Assembly (NCBI RefSeq): GCF_013394855.1 | Contig: NZ_JABMLK010000001.1 | Location: 2,623,501 to 2,687,500 of the forward strand | Length of the DNA: 64,000 bases | Source of the DNA: Limnobaculum xujianqingii | GTDB lineage: Bacteria > Pseudomonadota > Gammaproteobacteria > Enterobacterales > Enterobacteriaceae | Direction: 5' to 3' | Shown here: positions 40,593 to 50,224 of the stretch, in pieces | Layout of the letters: every line of letters begins with the position of its first letter | Position numbering within the stretch: position 1 is the first letter of the stretch | Position numbers and translations under genes: made by a program | The notes under the pieces: generated by a model | The model's database searches: none | What the model saw: only the letters and a program-made list of their open reading frames with translations | Told to the model about the DNA's origin: nothing

Positions 40593-41276
40593 TTAAATCC
40601 ATCCTCTTTCAGCGAATGAAACGTACTCTCCACGCCCGATAACAATGTGATCAAGCACTTGAATATCCAGTAACAAGCAGGCTTCCCGCACTTTTTCAGT
40701 GACGTAACGATCTGCCTGACTGGGTTCTGCCATTCCGGAGGGGTGATTATGCGCTAATATGACCGCCGCTGCATTTGATTTTAACGCCTCGCGCACAATC
40801 TCTCTGGGATGCACCTCAACGCTATTTAGCGTGCCGGTGAACATCTCCTTATGATAAAGCACCCTATTCTGGTTATTCAAAAACATCACAATAAAAATTT
40901 CCCGATCCCGTTGAGCCAGTAAGCTTTGCAAATAACGTCGGGTAATTTGTGGATTATTAATTGAACACTCTTTAGCCAGTTGATGCCCTAAAAAACGTCG
41001 GGAGAGTTCAACAGATGCTTGCAGCTGAGAATATTTGGCCAGCCCCAACCCCCGAACATCACAAAACCTGACGTAATCTGCGGATATCAACCCATATAAA
41101 GAACCAAATTCTTTTAATAATTGTCGGGCAAAATCCAGTACATGAACTCCGGACATTCCCGTACGTAAAAAAATAGCCAACAGCTCATCATCAGAAAGTG
41201 ATGCCGCACCATTTTGTAGTAGTTTCTCTCTGGGAGCACCTTGATCGCTCCATACCTTTAACGCCATATTTGTCAT
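40593..41276 (-). CDS. radC: RadC family protein (JAMM domain)
   Basis: RadC-type proteins combine an N-terminal helix-hairpin-helix region ([17 protein letters not shown]) with a C-terminal JAMM/MPN metalloprotease-like domain. The metal site [14 protein letters not shown] (HxHPSGxxxPSxxD) is complete, preceded by [19 protein letters not shown] sequence. The early link to DNA repair in E. coli was later assigned to recG, so its function is unclear. The ATG at 41276 follows GGGAGG. The gene is divergent from coaBC across 451 nt that contain a LexA-like site. Confidence 0.95.
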   Translation of the reverse strand: MTNMALKVWSDQGAPREKLLQNGAASLSDDELLAIFLRTGMSGVHVLDFARQLLKEFGSLYGLISADYVRFCDVRGLGLAKYSQLQASVELSRRFLGHQLAKECSINNPQITRRYLQSLLAQRDREIFIVMFLNNQNRVLYHKEMFTGTLNSVEVHPREIVREALKSNAAAVILAHNHPSGMAEPSQADRYVTEKVREACLLLDIQVLDHIVIGRGEYVSFAERGWI

Positions 41277-41727
41277 CTCATCCTCCCGTTATCGGTATTC
41301 TGGTAGTAGAGAACAAGAGATGCGAACCTGAAAAACGGTTTCTGGAATAAATCTCCAAAAATGAAATAGCAAAGAGCATTCTGTTACCATTTATTCTGGT
41401 GATATCGCACAAATCATTAATCAATACCGCATTAAAAAGACGATAAACGAGACTCAGAACAGATAAAACGGTTATGATTTTTTGTTATAGCATCTTACAA
41501 TCACTGTATATATAATCAGTAAAAGGTGTTCGTTTTATACTCATCTCGTCGACATTGATATATAAAGGTATTCATACAGCAGAAACATGCTGTCGGTTAA
41601 TCTGCCGTGTTAGCGATACAAAGTTGCTTCAGACAGATAGCTCTCCTTCGACGGGGTTATGATAAAATCTGCAACACGCTTTTAATCATCAGGGGCAATG
41701 CACCTGACAATCTATAGGGCAGTTATC
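41277..41727. promoter_or_regulatory. Divergent radC/coaBC region with a LexA-like box at 41504-41519
   Basis: This 451-nt gap is large for the gene pair. CTGTATATATAATCAG at 41504-41519 matches the LexA consensus CTGT-(AT)4-ACAG at 14 of 16 positions. No open frame of credible length follows it on either strand; the best is a 33-codon frame running toward radC with no features. The coaBC Shine-Dalgarno (AGGG) lies at the right end. Confidence 0.45.
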
Positions 41728-42936
41728 ATGGCAATGTTGAATGGTAAAAAAATTGTGCTGGGTATTAGTGGTGGTATTGCCGCTTATAAATGCCCGGAAA
41801 TTGTACGCCGCCTGAAAGATCAGGGGGCAGACGTACGCGTTGTCATGACGACAGCGGCAAAAGCATTTATTACCCCACTCACTCTGCAGGCAGTTTCTGG
41901 TTATCCTGTTGCTGATGATTTGCTCGATCCTGCGGCTGAGGCCTCAATGGGCCACATAGAGCTGGGAAAATGGGCAGACTTAGTGGTTATTGCTCCCGCC
42001 ACAGCAGATGTACTGGCCCGCATGACTGCCGGAATGGCAAATGACTTACTGACTACTATCTGTCTGGCTACCAGCGCTCCTATTGCGGTGGTTCCTGCTA
42101 TGAATCAGCAAATGTATCGGGCTCAGGCAACTCAACATAATTTACAGGTTTTAGCCTCGCGCAATCTTCTTGTATGGGGGCCTGACAGTGGTTCACAAGC
42201 CTGTGGTGATGTGGGTCCGGGAAGAATGCTGGATCCGCTTTGCATTGTTAAACACTGTGTCGATTTTTTTAATCCCGTTCAGGATCTTGCTGGCATCAAC
42301 ATCATGCTTACCGCAGGCCCAACCCGGGAAGCGCTGGACCCCGTTCGCTTTATCAGCAACCACAGCTCCGGAAAAATGGGTTATGCTATTGCAAAAGCCG
42401 CTGCTGAGCGAGGCGCTTCTGTCACGCTGATCAGTGGTCCGGTCCAATTACCCACTCCTGTGAACGTTACTCGCATTAATGTCACCAGCGCGTTGGAAAT
42501 GCGAGAAGCGGTTATGCAGTTGGCGGGGTCACAAAACATTTTTATTGCCTGTGCTGCCGTTGCCGACTACCGTGCTGAACATATCGCCGATGAGAAAATT
42601 AAAAAACAGGGCGACGATTTAGTATTAAAAATGGTAAAAAATCCCGACATTGTCGCAGAGGTAGCGGCGATGACCGTTAACCGCCCTTTTGTTGTAGGAT
42701 TTGCGGCTGAAACCCAGAATGTGGAAGAATACGCGCGGCTCAAACTGGCCCGCAAAAATCTTGATCTAATTTGCGCGAATAATGTCTCGCTGTCTGGTCA
42801 AGGTTTTAACAGCGATACCAATGCATTACACCTGTACTGGTCAAACGGCGAAATGAGTCTGCCCCTGAGTGACAAATCTTCGCTTGGTCAAAAACTGATG
42901 GACGAGATAGTCAAACGTTATGATGAAAAAAATTGA
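41728..42936 (+). CDS. coaBC: Bifunctional phosphopantothenoylcysteine decarboxylase/synthetase CoaBC (Dfp)
   Basis: The protein joins cysteine to 4'-phosphopantothenate (CoaB) and decarboxylates the product (CoaC), in coenzyme A synthesis. From the ATG at 41728 it has 402 residues. The N-terminal FMN flavoprotein half has [13 protein letters not shown], the catalytic His of [19 protein letters not shown] and the Cys of [14 protein letters not shown]. The C-terminal synthetase half has [24 protein letters not shown] and [13 protein letters not shown] start 30 nt upstream is possible but has a poorer site. It overlaps dut by 17 nt. Confidence 0.97.
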   Translation: MAMLNGKKIVLGISGGIAAYKCPEIVRRLKDQGADVRVVMTTAAKAFITPLTLQAVSGYPVADDLLDPAAEASMGHIELGKWADLVVIAPATADVLARMTAGMANDLLTTICLATSAPIAVVPAMNQQMYRAQATQHNLQVLASRNLLVWGPDSGSQACGDVGPGRMLDPLCIVKHCVDFFNPVQDLAGINIMLTAGPTREALDPVRFISNHSSGKMGYAIAKAAAERGASVTLISGPVQLPTPVNVTRINVTSALEMREAVMQLAGSQNIFIACAAVADYRAEHIADEKIKKQGDDLVLKMVKNPDIVAEVAAMTVNRPFVVGFAAETQNVEEYARLKLARKNLDLICANNVSLSGQGFNSDTNALHLYWSNGEMSLPLSDKSSLGQKLMDEIVKRYDEKN

Positions 42937-43378
42937 CGTAAAAATTCTGGATCCCCGTATTGGCGGTACCTTTCCACTGCCAACCTATGCAACCGTTGGC
43001 TCAGCCGGGTTAGACCTGCGCGCCTGTCTGGACGCTGCAATTACATTGAATCCGGGAGAAACTCAGCTATTACCAACCGGTCTGGCAATTCATATTGCCG
43101 ATCCTTCACTTGCTGCGGTGATCTTGCCTCGTTCGGGCCTTGGTCATAAGCATGGTGTGGTATTGGGCAATCTGGTTGGCTTAATTGACTCTGACTATCA
43201 GGGGCAACTGATGGTCTCCGTCTGGAACCGTGGTCAAACGCCATTTGTTGTTGAACCCGGTGAGCGTATTGCCCAAATGGTTTTCGTACCAGTGGTGCAG
43301 GCCGAATTCAATATTGTTGAAGACTTTGAAAGCAGTGAACGCGGTGAAGGTGGTTTTGGCCACTCCGGTCGCCAGTAA
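42920..43378 (+). CDS. dut: dUTP diphosphatase
   Basis: Dut hydrolyses dUTP to dUMP, preventing uracil misincorporation and feeding dTMP synthesis. The 152-residue homotrimeric enzyme has all five family motifs: SAGLDLRAC (motif 1), [10 protein letters not shown] (motif 2), [11 protein letters not shown] with the catalytic Asp (motif 3), [10 protein letters not shown] (motif 4) and the C-terminal [11 protein letters not shown] (motif 5). It starts inside coaBC with two consecutive ATG codons, and slmA follows after about 100 nt. Confidence 0.98.
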   Translation: MMKKIDVKILDPRIGGTFPLPTYATVGSAGLDLRACLDAAITLNPGETQLLPTGLAIHIADPSLAAVILPRSGLGHKHGVVLGNLVGLIDSDYQGQLMVSVWNRGQTPFVVEPGERIAQMVFVPVVQAEFNIVEDFESSERGEGGFGHSGRQ

Positions 43379-43481
43379 TTATTTCCGTTTTGAATGCCAT
43401 AATAAAATAGTGTAACTCAACACTATCGTTAGTTGTTTGGAAGTGGGTGAAACCCCACTTCTTATTAGGATGTCACTGGAC

Positions 43482-44075
43482 ATGGTCGAAAAAGTAACAA
43501 AGAAAAATCGCAAGGAAGACATACTGCAAGCGTTGGCTCAAATGCTTGAGTCAAGCGACGGTAGTCAGCGAATTACTACGGCAAAACTTGCAGCCACTGT
43601 TGGTGTTTCAGAGGCGGCTTTATATCGCCATTTTCCCAGCAAAATGCGCATGTTTGATAGCCTGATTGAGTTTATCGAAGATAGCCTCAATAGTCGTATA
43701 AACCTAATCTTGCGGGATGAGAAAGATACCTATAATCGCATCCGCTTAATCATATTATTAGTGCTTGGTTTTGCAGAAAAAAATCCGGGGTTAACCCGAA
43801 TTATGACCGGTCACGCCTTAATGTTTGAGCAAGACAGGCTTCAGGGACGGATTAACCAGCTATTTGAACGCATAGAAACCCAGCTACGTCAGGTTCTACG
43901 GGAGAGGAAACTGCGTGAAGGACAGTCGTTTAGTTATGATGAAGGGCTGATTGCCAGCCAGTTACTCGCCTTCTGTGAAGGAATGATGTCACGCTTTGTT
44001 CGCTCAGAATTCCGTTATCGCCCAACGGAAGAGTTTGAACTGCGTTGGCCAATGCTGGTTTTACAATTACAGTAA
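43482..44075 (+). CDS. slmA: Nucleoid occlusion factor SlmA (TetR family)
   Basis: SlmA binds specific chromosomal sites and blocks FtsZ ring assembly over the nucleoid. The ATG at 43482, after AGGA, gives 197 residues, close to the E. coli length; upstream in-frame ATGs are less likely. The N-terminal TetR helix-turn-helix is [24 protein letters not shown] (about residues 30-53). The helical C-terminal domain carries [32 protein letters not shown]. It is followed by a strong terminator; pyrE, its neighbour in E. coli, is not here. Confidence 0.97.
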   Translation: MVEKVTKKNRKEDILQALAQMLESSDGSQRITTAKLAATVGVSEAALYRHFPSKMRMFDSLIEFIEDSLNSRINLILRDEKDTYNRIRLIILLVLGFAEKNPGLTRIMTGHALMFEQDRLQGRINQLFERIETQLRQVLRERKLREGQSFSYDEGLIASQLLAFCEGMMSRFVRSEFRYRPTEEFELRWPMLVLQLQ

Positions 44076-44104
44076 TCTAAATAGCACGACCAAACACCTG
44101 AATA

Positions 44105-44143
44105 GAAAAGCCCCGAAGCAATAATCTTCGGGGCTTTTCTTTT
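44105..44143. terminator. Bidirectional terminator after slmA
   Basis: GAAAAGCCCCGAAG pairs with CTTCGGGGCTTTTC over a 7-nt loop, with further T residues on the plus strand and AAAA on the other side. It can end both slmA and the convergent cytochrome c gene. Confidence 0.93.
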
Positions 44144-44184
44144 AGTCAGATGTAAACAGATAGTCAATACGCTGCTCTCACAGG

Positions 44185-45504
44185 CTATTTCTGACTATTT
44201 TCAGACTTAGCAACTGCGCCATACTTTTCAGCTTTCACCTCTTCCCGTACCTTCGATACATCACTCTCAGTAACCATTGATGCTTTATTGCCCCAGCTGT
44301 TGCGAATAAAATTCACCACATCAGCCACTTGTTTATCCGTCAGTCGAACATCAAAAGCAGGCATATCATAAGATGTTGGCGCTTTAATAGTCGCAGGAAC
44401 CACTCCACCTTTCAGAACAATATGAATCAGCGACGTTGCATCGCCAGTCGCCAATACCGGATTACCAGCCAGCGCCGGGAATACTTCTGCGTAACCTTTA
44501 CCATCAGTTCGGTGGCAAGCTGCGCAGTTATCCACATAAACACTGCCGCCAACCATACTGTCATCACCATTAAATAGCGCTTTAGATACCGTTTCGTCAT
44601 ACTTAAACGGCTGTTGTTCGGCTGATTTTGGCGGCAACGTTTTCAGATAACGAGCAATCGCGGTTAAATCTTCATTGCTCATGTACTGCATGCTTTGAAC
44701 AACTACATCACTCATTCCACCAAACACAGCAGTGTGGGCAGTACGGCCGGTACTGAGGAATTGAACTAGTTGATCTTCAGTCCAACTGCCTAAACCGTCC
44801 CGTTGATCGCCACGTAAGTTTTTAGGAACCCATCCATCCATCGGCTCGCCGCCGGACAGATAGAGATCACCCTCTTCACTGGTTAAGGCTTTTTCCTGCA
44901 TGCCAAAACCTCGAGGACTATGACAGGCGCCACAGTGCCCTAATCCTTCAACCAGATAAGCGCCGCGGGCAACTACAGGGTCCTGATGTTCTGCCGCTTT
45001 AAACGCTTCAACTTCTGGTGCGAAGGTCCAACGCCAGACAGACAGAGGCCAGCGCATAGAGAGTGGCCAGGTAATATCAGTATCTTTATTGGCCTGATTA
45101 ACTGGCTGTACCGCATGCATAAAGTAAGCATACAGCGCCTGCATATCCTCATCTGTTACGCGAGCATAAGAGGGGTAAGGCATGGCCGGATACAGTGTGT
45201 GGTCCTTACCAATACCGTGACGTACGGCATTATCAAAATCGGTAAAGCTGTACTCTCCAATACCGGTCTGTTTATCCGGCGTTATATTAGTAGAAAAGAT
45301 AGTTCCGATAGGGGATTCAATCGGCAACCCACCGGCAAACGGTTGACCACCTGATGCCGTGTGGCATGCCACACAGTCACCGGCACGAGCAAGATACTCC
45401 CCCTGTTTAATCAGTTTGGCATCGGTATAATCGATATTTTCCGCAGCCCAGGCACAGGTTACTAAGCCCATGGTTAAACTGGCGGCAAGAAGCAGTTTTT
45501 TCAT
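44185..45504 (-). CDS. Triheme cytochrome c subunit of a gluconate-type dehydrogenase
   Basis: This 439-residue secreted cytochrome passes electrons from the flavoprotein subunit to ubiquinone. It has a signal peptide (MKKLLLAASLTMGLVTCAWA) and three CxxCH heme sites: CVACH at 44-48, CGACH at 191-195 and CAACH at 327-331. Such triheme subunits occur in gluconate 2-dehydrogenase, 2-ketogluconate dehydrogenase and sorbitol/alcohol dehydrogenases. A hydrophobic C-terminal anchor is not evident. It is the last gene of a three-gene operon (small subunit, flavoprotein, cytochrome), which points to the gluconate/ketogluconate group. Confidence 0.9.
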   Translation of the reverse strand: MKKLLLAASLTMGLVTCAWAAENIDYTDAKLIKQGEYLARAGDCVACHTASGGQPFAGGLPIESPIGTIFSTNITPDKQTGIGEYSFTDFDNAVRHGIGKDHTLYPAMPYPSYARVTDEDMQALYAYFMHAVQPVNQANKDTDITWPLSMRWPLSVWRWTFAPEVEAFKAAEHQDPVVARGAYLVEGLGHCGACHSPRGFGMQEKALTSEEGDLYLSGGEPMDGWVPKNLRGDQRDGLGSWTEDQLVQFLSTGRTAHTAVFGGMSDVVVQSMQYMSNEDLTAIARYLKTLPPKSAEQQPFKYDETVSKALFNGDDSMVGGSVYVDNCAACHRTDGKGYAEVFPALAGNPVLATGDATSLIHIVLKGGVVPATIKAPTSYDMPAFDVRLTDKQVADVVNFIRNSWGNKASMVTESDVSKVREEVKAEKYGAVAKSENSQK

Positions 45505-45518
45505 TTGTCCGTCTCCTG

Positions 45519-47294
45519 TTATGCCTGCACCAGTGGGCCAGGGTTTTTCAGATATTGCTCACATATGGCATGTGCTGACCAGTACGCTAATGCCCCCACC
45601 AATCCGGTTGGGTTATAACCGAAGTTTTGTGGAAATACGCAAGCCCCCATAACAAAGACGTTTGGTACATCCCAGCTTTGCAGATAGCGGTTTACCACGC
45701 TGGTTTTAGGATCGCTGCCCATAATAGCTCCCCCGGTATTATGGGTCGTCTGGTAAGGCCGGGTGTCATATTGAGCACCCAATTTTTTGGCATTCACTTT
45801 ATAAGATTCAGGGTTCATCGCTTTGGCAATTTCCCCGGCTTTGGCGGTAGTAAACTGTGCCATCTTGATCTCATTGTCATGCCAGTTAAAGGTCATACGT
45901 AACAACGGCTGACCATTGCTATCAGTATAGTTGGGATCAAGATCCAGATAGCTGTCACGATACGACATCACCGAGCCGGATGAACTGATGCTCATTGCAC
46001 GTTGATAGCTATCCTGAACTGCACCTTTCCATTCAGAACCCCAGGCTGGCGTACCAGCAGGAACCGTTGCTTGCTTGATAGGGCGTCCACCAGAACGGTG
46101 ATGGTTGATATTCGCACCACCAACAAATCCTAACGGACCATGGTCAAAGTTATCCCCATTGAAATCATCAATGGCTTGTCCACCGGCGCCGGTGCCGATA
46201 AATGGATTCAGCGTTGTCCCCTTAGGCATCATCATGCTGACGGAAGTTAACATCTGATAAGCATAGTTTTTACCCACTACCCCTTCATTGGTCATTGGAT
46301 TATAAGGTTGACCTATTTTGGATAGCAGCAGTAAACGCACATTATGCATCTGGAAAGCACTCAGAATAACGATGCTGGCAGGCTGTTCTACTTCCCGCCC
46401 TTGCGGATCGATATAGGTTACCCCAGTAGCTTTTTTGCCGGTGGAATCCAGATTAACCCGAATAACCTGCGACTGAGTACGCAGCTCAAAGTTAGGTTTT
46501 CTTAGCAGTACAGGAAGAATGGTGGTTTGTGGCGACGCCTTAGAATAGAGATAACAGGTATAGTGCTCGCAGTAACCGCAGAAGTTGCACGGCCCTAACC
46601 TGACACCATAAGGGTTGGTATAGGCTTCAGAGGCGTTAGATGCCGGGATCGGGAATGGTTTATAACCCAGCTCGCTGGCCGCTTTAGCAAACAGCTGAGC
46701 GCTGTATACGTCTTTTAACGGTGGTAGCGGGTAAGGTTTACTGCGCGACGCTTCAAACCGGTTACCGCCCTCCAGCTTTTCTCCATTTACGTTTCCAGCT
46801 AAACCAGAAACACCACAAACATATTCAAACTGAGTAAAATAGGGTTCAAGCTCTTCATAGCTGACACCAAAATCCTGAATCGTCATCCCTTCCGGAATAA
46901 AATCTTTGCCGTATCGCTCTTCATAATGGCTACGAATTTTCAGCTCTTCCGGCAAGGCTCGCCAGTGTAAACCATTCCAGTGAAGCCCTGCCCCACCTAC
47001 GCCGGTACCTAATAGAAACGATCCGTGCTGGCGATAGGGTACCGCCTGCTCACTTACGCTATGACGTATAGTTACGGTCTCTTTGGCAAGATCCTGAAAC
47101 AACTTACCGCGTACAGAATAGGCCAGTTCATCTGCCACATTCGGGTATTTACCATCCGTTGGCGTATCGCGCATTTCTCCGCGTTCCAGTGCCAGTACGC
47201 TTAAGCCAGCCTCGGTTAACTCTTGCCCCATAATGGCACCCGTCCAGCCAAAACCGACCAGAACAACATCAACGGCTTCTTTTTTGATAGACAT
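45519..47294 (-). CDS. GMC oxidoreductase, flavoprotein subunit of gluconate-type dehydrogenase
   Basis: The 591-residue catalytic subunit of the membrane-bound dehydrogenase. The N-terminal FAD site reads VLVGFGWTGAIMGQELTEAG with a following VLALERG; GVGGAGLHWNGLHWR is the second flavin region. A Cys cluster CNFCGYCEHYTC (about residues 230-241) resembles the Fe-S/Cys motif of gluconate dehydrogenases. The C-terminal catalytic pair is the His of TTHNTGG and the Asn of GYNPTGLVG. It lacks a signal peptide and is likely carried out by the Tat signal of the small subunit. Substrate may be gluconate or 2-ketogluconate. Confidence 0.9.
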   Translation of the reverse strand: MSIKKEAVDVVLVGFGWTGAIMGQELTEAGLSVLALERGEMRDTPTDGKYPNVADELAYSVRGKLFQDLAKETVTIRHSVSEQAVPYRQHGSFLLGTGVGGAGLHWNGLHWRALPEELKIRSHYEERYGKDFIPEGMTIQDFGVSYEELEPYFTQFEYVCGVSGLAGNVNGEKLEGGNRFEASRSKPYPLPPLKDVYSAQLFAKAASELGYKPFPIPASNASEAYTNPYGVRLGPCNFCGYCEHYTCYLYSKASPQTTILPVLLRKPNFELRTQSQVIRVNLDSTGKKATGVTYIDPQGREVEQPASIVILSAFQMHNVRLLLLSKIGQPYNPMTNEGVVGKNYAYQMLTSVSMMMPKGTTLNPFIGTGAGGQAIDDFNGDNFDHGPLGFVGGANINHHRSGGRPIKQATVPAGTPAWGSEWKGAVQDSYQRAMSISSSGSVMSYRDSYLDLDPNYTDSNGQPLLRMTFNWHDNEIKMAQFTTAKAGEIAKAMNPESYKVNAKKLGAQYDTRPYQTTHNTGGAIMGSDPKTSVVNRYLQSWDVPNVFVMGACVFPQNFGYNPTGLVGALAYWSAHAICEQYLKNPGPLVQA

Positions 47295-47299
47295 ATTTA

Positions 47300-48013
47300 T
47301 TATCCCCGCTCGCCTGATATTGATACTGGCCCCAGTGGATAAGGCCGCTCAGAATGCTCTACCCAATCCATAAAATCGGCCCGGGCACCAGGGAAGCCAA
47401 CCATTTTCCATCCCACCAAATGACGGTTGCCGCCATATTGAGGATCGGCAAAATAGCCTTCTTTGGTATTGGTCAGTAAATAGGAGAAGAAAGTTTTTGC
47501 CGGCACATCACCCAGTTCAATTTTTCCTGCTTCCAGCTGTTTAAGTACCGCTATCTGAGTCTCCTTATCCAACTCAGCAAAGGCTTTCTTGTACTGTTGC
47601 TGGCACCATTTATCACAACCGCTAATGCCTAAATGATAAAGATCCCGGGGTACCAGCTTTAGCTGATAGCCAAATTCGGGGGCAGCATCCGGATGAAAAG
47701 GACCTTTCATATACCAGAGTTCACCACGACCATAGGGGGTATCCATTTGGCGATCGATAAACTCCGGTACGCAGGCTTTAATCGCACCAGCACCATATTG
47801 ATCTTCAGGGATTAGTAAATCACAGGCCGCCAGAACAAAGGCCCATTCTGCTTGATTAAAGAATGTTGGCTTATAGTCACTGGATGGTGAAGGAGAATCC
47901 GCCTGAGCGATATTAGAAACTAATCCGCTGCTGGCAATGGCGACTACGGGAATAACACCAAACCCTTTACGCAAGAAATCGCGCCGGGAATTGGAATGTT
48001 TGATATCAGACAT
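47300..48013 (-). CDS. Gluconate 2-dehydrogenase subunit 3 (small subunit, Tat signal)
   Basis: A 237-residue small subunit with a twin-arginine signal (SRRDFLRKG, Arg10-Arg11, then a hydrophobic stretch VIPVVAIASSGLVSNIAQA). The mature part has the subunit-3 features FFNQAEWAFVLAACDLLIP, RQMDTPYGRGELWYMKGP and KTFFSYLLTNTKEGYFADP. It is thought to pair with the flavoprotein in the cytoplasm and take it through the Tat pore. It is the first gene of the operon and starts 5 nt before the flavoprotein gene; the promoter must lie in 48014-48235. Confidence 0.92.
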   Translation of the reverse strand: MSDIKHSNSRRDFLRKGFGVIPVVAIASSGLVSNIAQADSPSPSSDYKPTFFNQAEWAFVLAACDLLIPEDQYGAGAIKACVPEFIDRQMDTPYGRGELWYMKGPFHPDAAPEFGYQLKLVPRDLYHLGISGCDKWCQQQYKKAFAELDKETQIAVLKQLEAGKIELGDVPAKTFFSYLLTNTKEGYFADPQYGGNRHLVGWKMVGFPGARADFMDWVEHSERPYPLGPVSISGERG

Positions 48014-48235
48014 TGGCTTCCTCGCTTATCCTATTTTTATCGCTTTTTTGATTTTGATCATATTTTATTAACATGATTGCTTAAATAGAATAACTCTTCG
48101 TTTACAACTCAAACGAACATATCGTGCCTAATAACAGAAAATAACCAGAATATTTATAAGGGAATGTCAGGAAAGGAAAGTGAAACTGCTCGTGAGATTA
48201 AAATCATTTTATCTAATTGAATTTTATAATTATTA

Positions 48236-48266
48236 ATAAAAAAGCCCTGAGCAACACTCAGGGCCT
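48236..48266 (-). terminator. fumarase gene terminator
   Basis: GCCCTGAG (48244-48251) and CTCAGGGC (48257-48264) form an 8-bp stem; on the minus strand it runs into TTTTTTATT. It lies 30 nt after the fumarase stop. Confidence 0.9.
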
Positions 48267-48295
48267 TGGTACTGATTAAATAGCGGAATTAGTGC

Positions 48296-49915
48296 TTATT
48301 TAAATTTCTGGAAGAAGTCATTACCTTTATCATCCACCAGAATGAATGCAGGGAAGTTTTCTACTTCAATTTTCCAGATAGCTTCCATATCCAGTTCAGG
48401 ATAAGCCACGCACTCCAGGCTCTTAATACTGTTTTGTGCCAGAATAGCTGCTGGCCCACCGATACTGCCCAGATAGAAACCGCCGTGCTTCTTACAGGCA
48501 TCCGTCACCTGCTGGCTACGGTTACCTTTCGACAGCATAATCAGGCTACCGCCGCGAGACTGGAAGGCATCCACATAGGAGTCCATACGACCCGCTGTTG
48601 TTGGGCCCAGTGAACCGGAAGCATAACCCTCTGGCTTCTTAGCCGGGCCTGCATAATAGATTGGATGGTCTTTAATGTACTGTGGCAGATCTTCGCCTTT
48701 ATCCAACAGCGCCTGCAAACGTGCGTGAGCGATGTCACGACCAACGATGATAGTGCCTGTCAGAGAAACCCGGGTTGAAACCGGATACTTCGACAGTTCA
48801 GCAAGAATTTCAGGCATCGGACGGTTAAGGTTAATATGTACCGCTTCACCTTCGCCAGCTTCTCTGTATGACTGTGGAATATATTTACCCGGATTGTCTT
48901 CCAGCTTCTCAATCCAGATACCTTCTTTGTTAATTTTCGCTTTAATATTACGGTCTGCAGAGCAGGAAACACCCATGCCAATTGGGCAAGAAGCACCGTG
49001 ACGAGGCAAGCGAATCACGCGAATATCATGGGCAAAATATTTACCACCAAACTGCGCACCAATACCCAGGTTTTGCGCCGCTTTCAGCAGTTTTGCTTCC
49101 ATATCTAAATCACGGAATGCCTGACCGCCTTCGTTACCGGTGGTTGGCAGTTCATCATAATATTTAGCAGAAGCCAACTTCACGACTTTCAGGTTAGTTT
49201 CAGCAGAAGTACCGCCAATAACGAAGGTCACATGGTAAGGAGGGCAAGCCGCCGTACCCAGACTCTTCATTTTTTCGATCAGGTATTTTTCCAGTTTTTC
49301 TGGCGTCAGCAGCGCTTTTGTTTCCTGATACAGCATGGTCTTGTTCGCAGAACCACCGCCTTTAACGATGCACAGGAATTTATACTCAGAACCCTCAGTA
49401 CTATAAATGTCGATTTGTGCAGGCAGGTTACAGCCAGTGTTCACTTCATCGTACATATTCAGTGGAGCATTTTGAGAGTAGCGCAGGTTATCTTCTACGA
49501 AGGTATTAAACACGCCGCGAGATAATGCCTCTTCATCATTACAGCCGGTCCAGACGTTCTGGCCCTTTTTCCCCATAATGATGGCTGTGCCAGTGTCCTG
49601 ACAGAAAGGCAAAATACCTTTGGCAGCAATTTCAGCATTGCGCAGGAATGTCAGAGCAACATATTTATCGTTTTCACTGGCTTCCGGATCGTCAAGAATT
49701 TGAGCTACCTGGGCCTGGTGTGCAGAACGCAGTAAGAAAGAAGTATCATGCAATGCATGCTGTGCCAGCAGTGTCAGAGCTTCAGGTTCAACTTTAAGGA
49801 CCTCGTTTCCTTCAAACTCTGCTACCGAAACGTGATCTTTTGTCAGTAAATAATATTCTGTATCGTCTTTTCCTAACGGAAAGGACTCCTGATATTTAAA
49901 TTCAATCGTTGACAT
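48296..49915 (-). CDS. fumB: Class I fumarate hydratase (FumA/FumB type)
   Basis: An oxygen-sensitive [4Fe-4S] fumarase that interconverts fumarate and malate. The 539-residue protein shows the cluster cysteines in [17 protein letters not shown] and [12 protein letters not shown], and the C-terminal swivelling domain has [17 protein letters not shown] and [11 protein letters not shown]. FumA and FumB cannot be separated by sequence alone. Symbol fumB is chosen because dcuB lies upstream on the same strand, the E. coli dcuB-fumB arrangement used for anaerobic fumarate respiration. A 309-nt gap separates the two genes, so the gene may have its own promoter. Confidence 0.9.
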   Translation of the reverse strand: MSTIEFKYQESFPLGKDDTEYYLLTKDHVSVAEFEGNEVLKVEPEALTLLAQHALHDTSFLLRSAHQAQVAQILDDPEASENDKYVALTFLRNAEIAAKGILPFCQDTGTAIIMGKKGQNVWTGCNDEEALSRGVFNTFVEDNLRYSQNAPLNMYDEVNTGCNLPAQIDIYSTEGSEYKFLCIVKGGGSANKTMLYQETKALLTPEKLEKYLIEKMKSLGTAACPPYHVTFVIGGTSAETNLKVVKLASAKYYDELPTTGNEGGQAFRDLDMEAKLLKAAQNLGIGAQFGGKYFAHDIRVIRLPRHGASCPIGMGVSCSADRNIKAKINKEGIWIEKLEDNPGKYIPQSYREAGEGEAVHINLNRPMPEILAELSKYPVSTRVSLTGTIIVGRDIAHARLQALLDKGEDLPQYIKDHPIYYAGPAKKPEGYASGSLGPTTAGRMDSYVDAFQSRGGSLIMLSKGNRSQQVTDACKKHGGFYLGSIGGPAAILAQNSIKSLECVAYPELDMEAIWKIEVENFPAFILVDDKGNDFFQKFK

Positions 49916-49953
49916 GTGCTTCCAGCCTTTTATAAGTTTTTTGAAAAAATCAA

Positions 49954-49967
49954 CACGATATATCGTG
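49954..49967. promoter_or_regulatory. Perfect palindrome upstream of fumB
   Basis: CACGATATATCGTG is a perfect 14-bp palindrome located 39 nt before the fumB ATG, a suitable place for an operator. Half-site copies ATATCGT occur upstream of the dehydrogenase operon (about 48119) and dcuB (about 51857, reverse strand). The binding protein, if any, is unknown. Confidence 0.4.
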
Positions 49968-50165
49968 ACTGATGCCTGAGCGACGCCGACACCATAAAGT
50001 AAGGAGACTCTTTATACAACTGTTTGTGAACCCATTTGGCTCATAAATTTAAAGCGTTTTTATTCTGCTGATTTTATAAGAGTTTTATTTATTTTTATTA
50101 TGATTTTAATGAACAGAATCGCACTGAAAGGACTACAAAATATCCAGTAGATATTCCTGAAAGCG

Positions 50166-50214
50166 GTGCGCTATACCCTTTTACCACTGCTTTTTTATTG
50201 CAGATATAGCGCAC
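50166..50214 (-). repeat. Inverted repeat just downstream of dcuB
   Basis: Perfect 10-nt arms GTGCGCTATA (50166-50175) and TATAGCGCAC (50205-50214) enclose 29 nt that contain a smaller CTGC/GCAG stem. It starts 11 nt after the dcuB stop. There is no T tract after it on the minus strand, so it looks like an mRNA 3'-end stabiliser or leaky terminator between dcuB and fumB rather than a full terminator. Confidence 0.65.
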
Positions 50215-50224
50215 GCTAATTACA

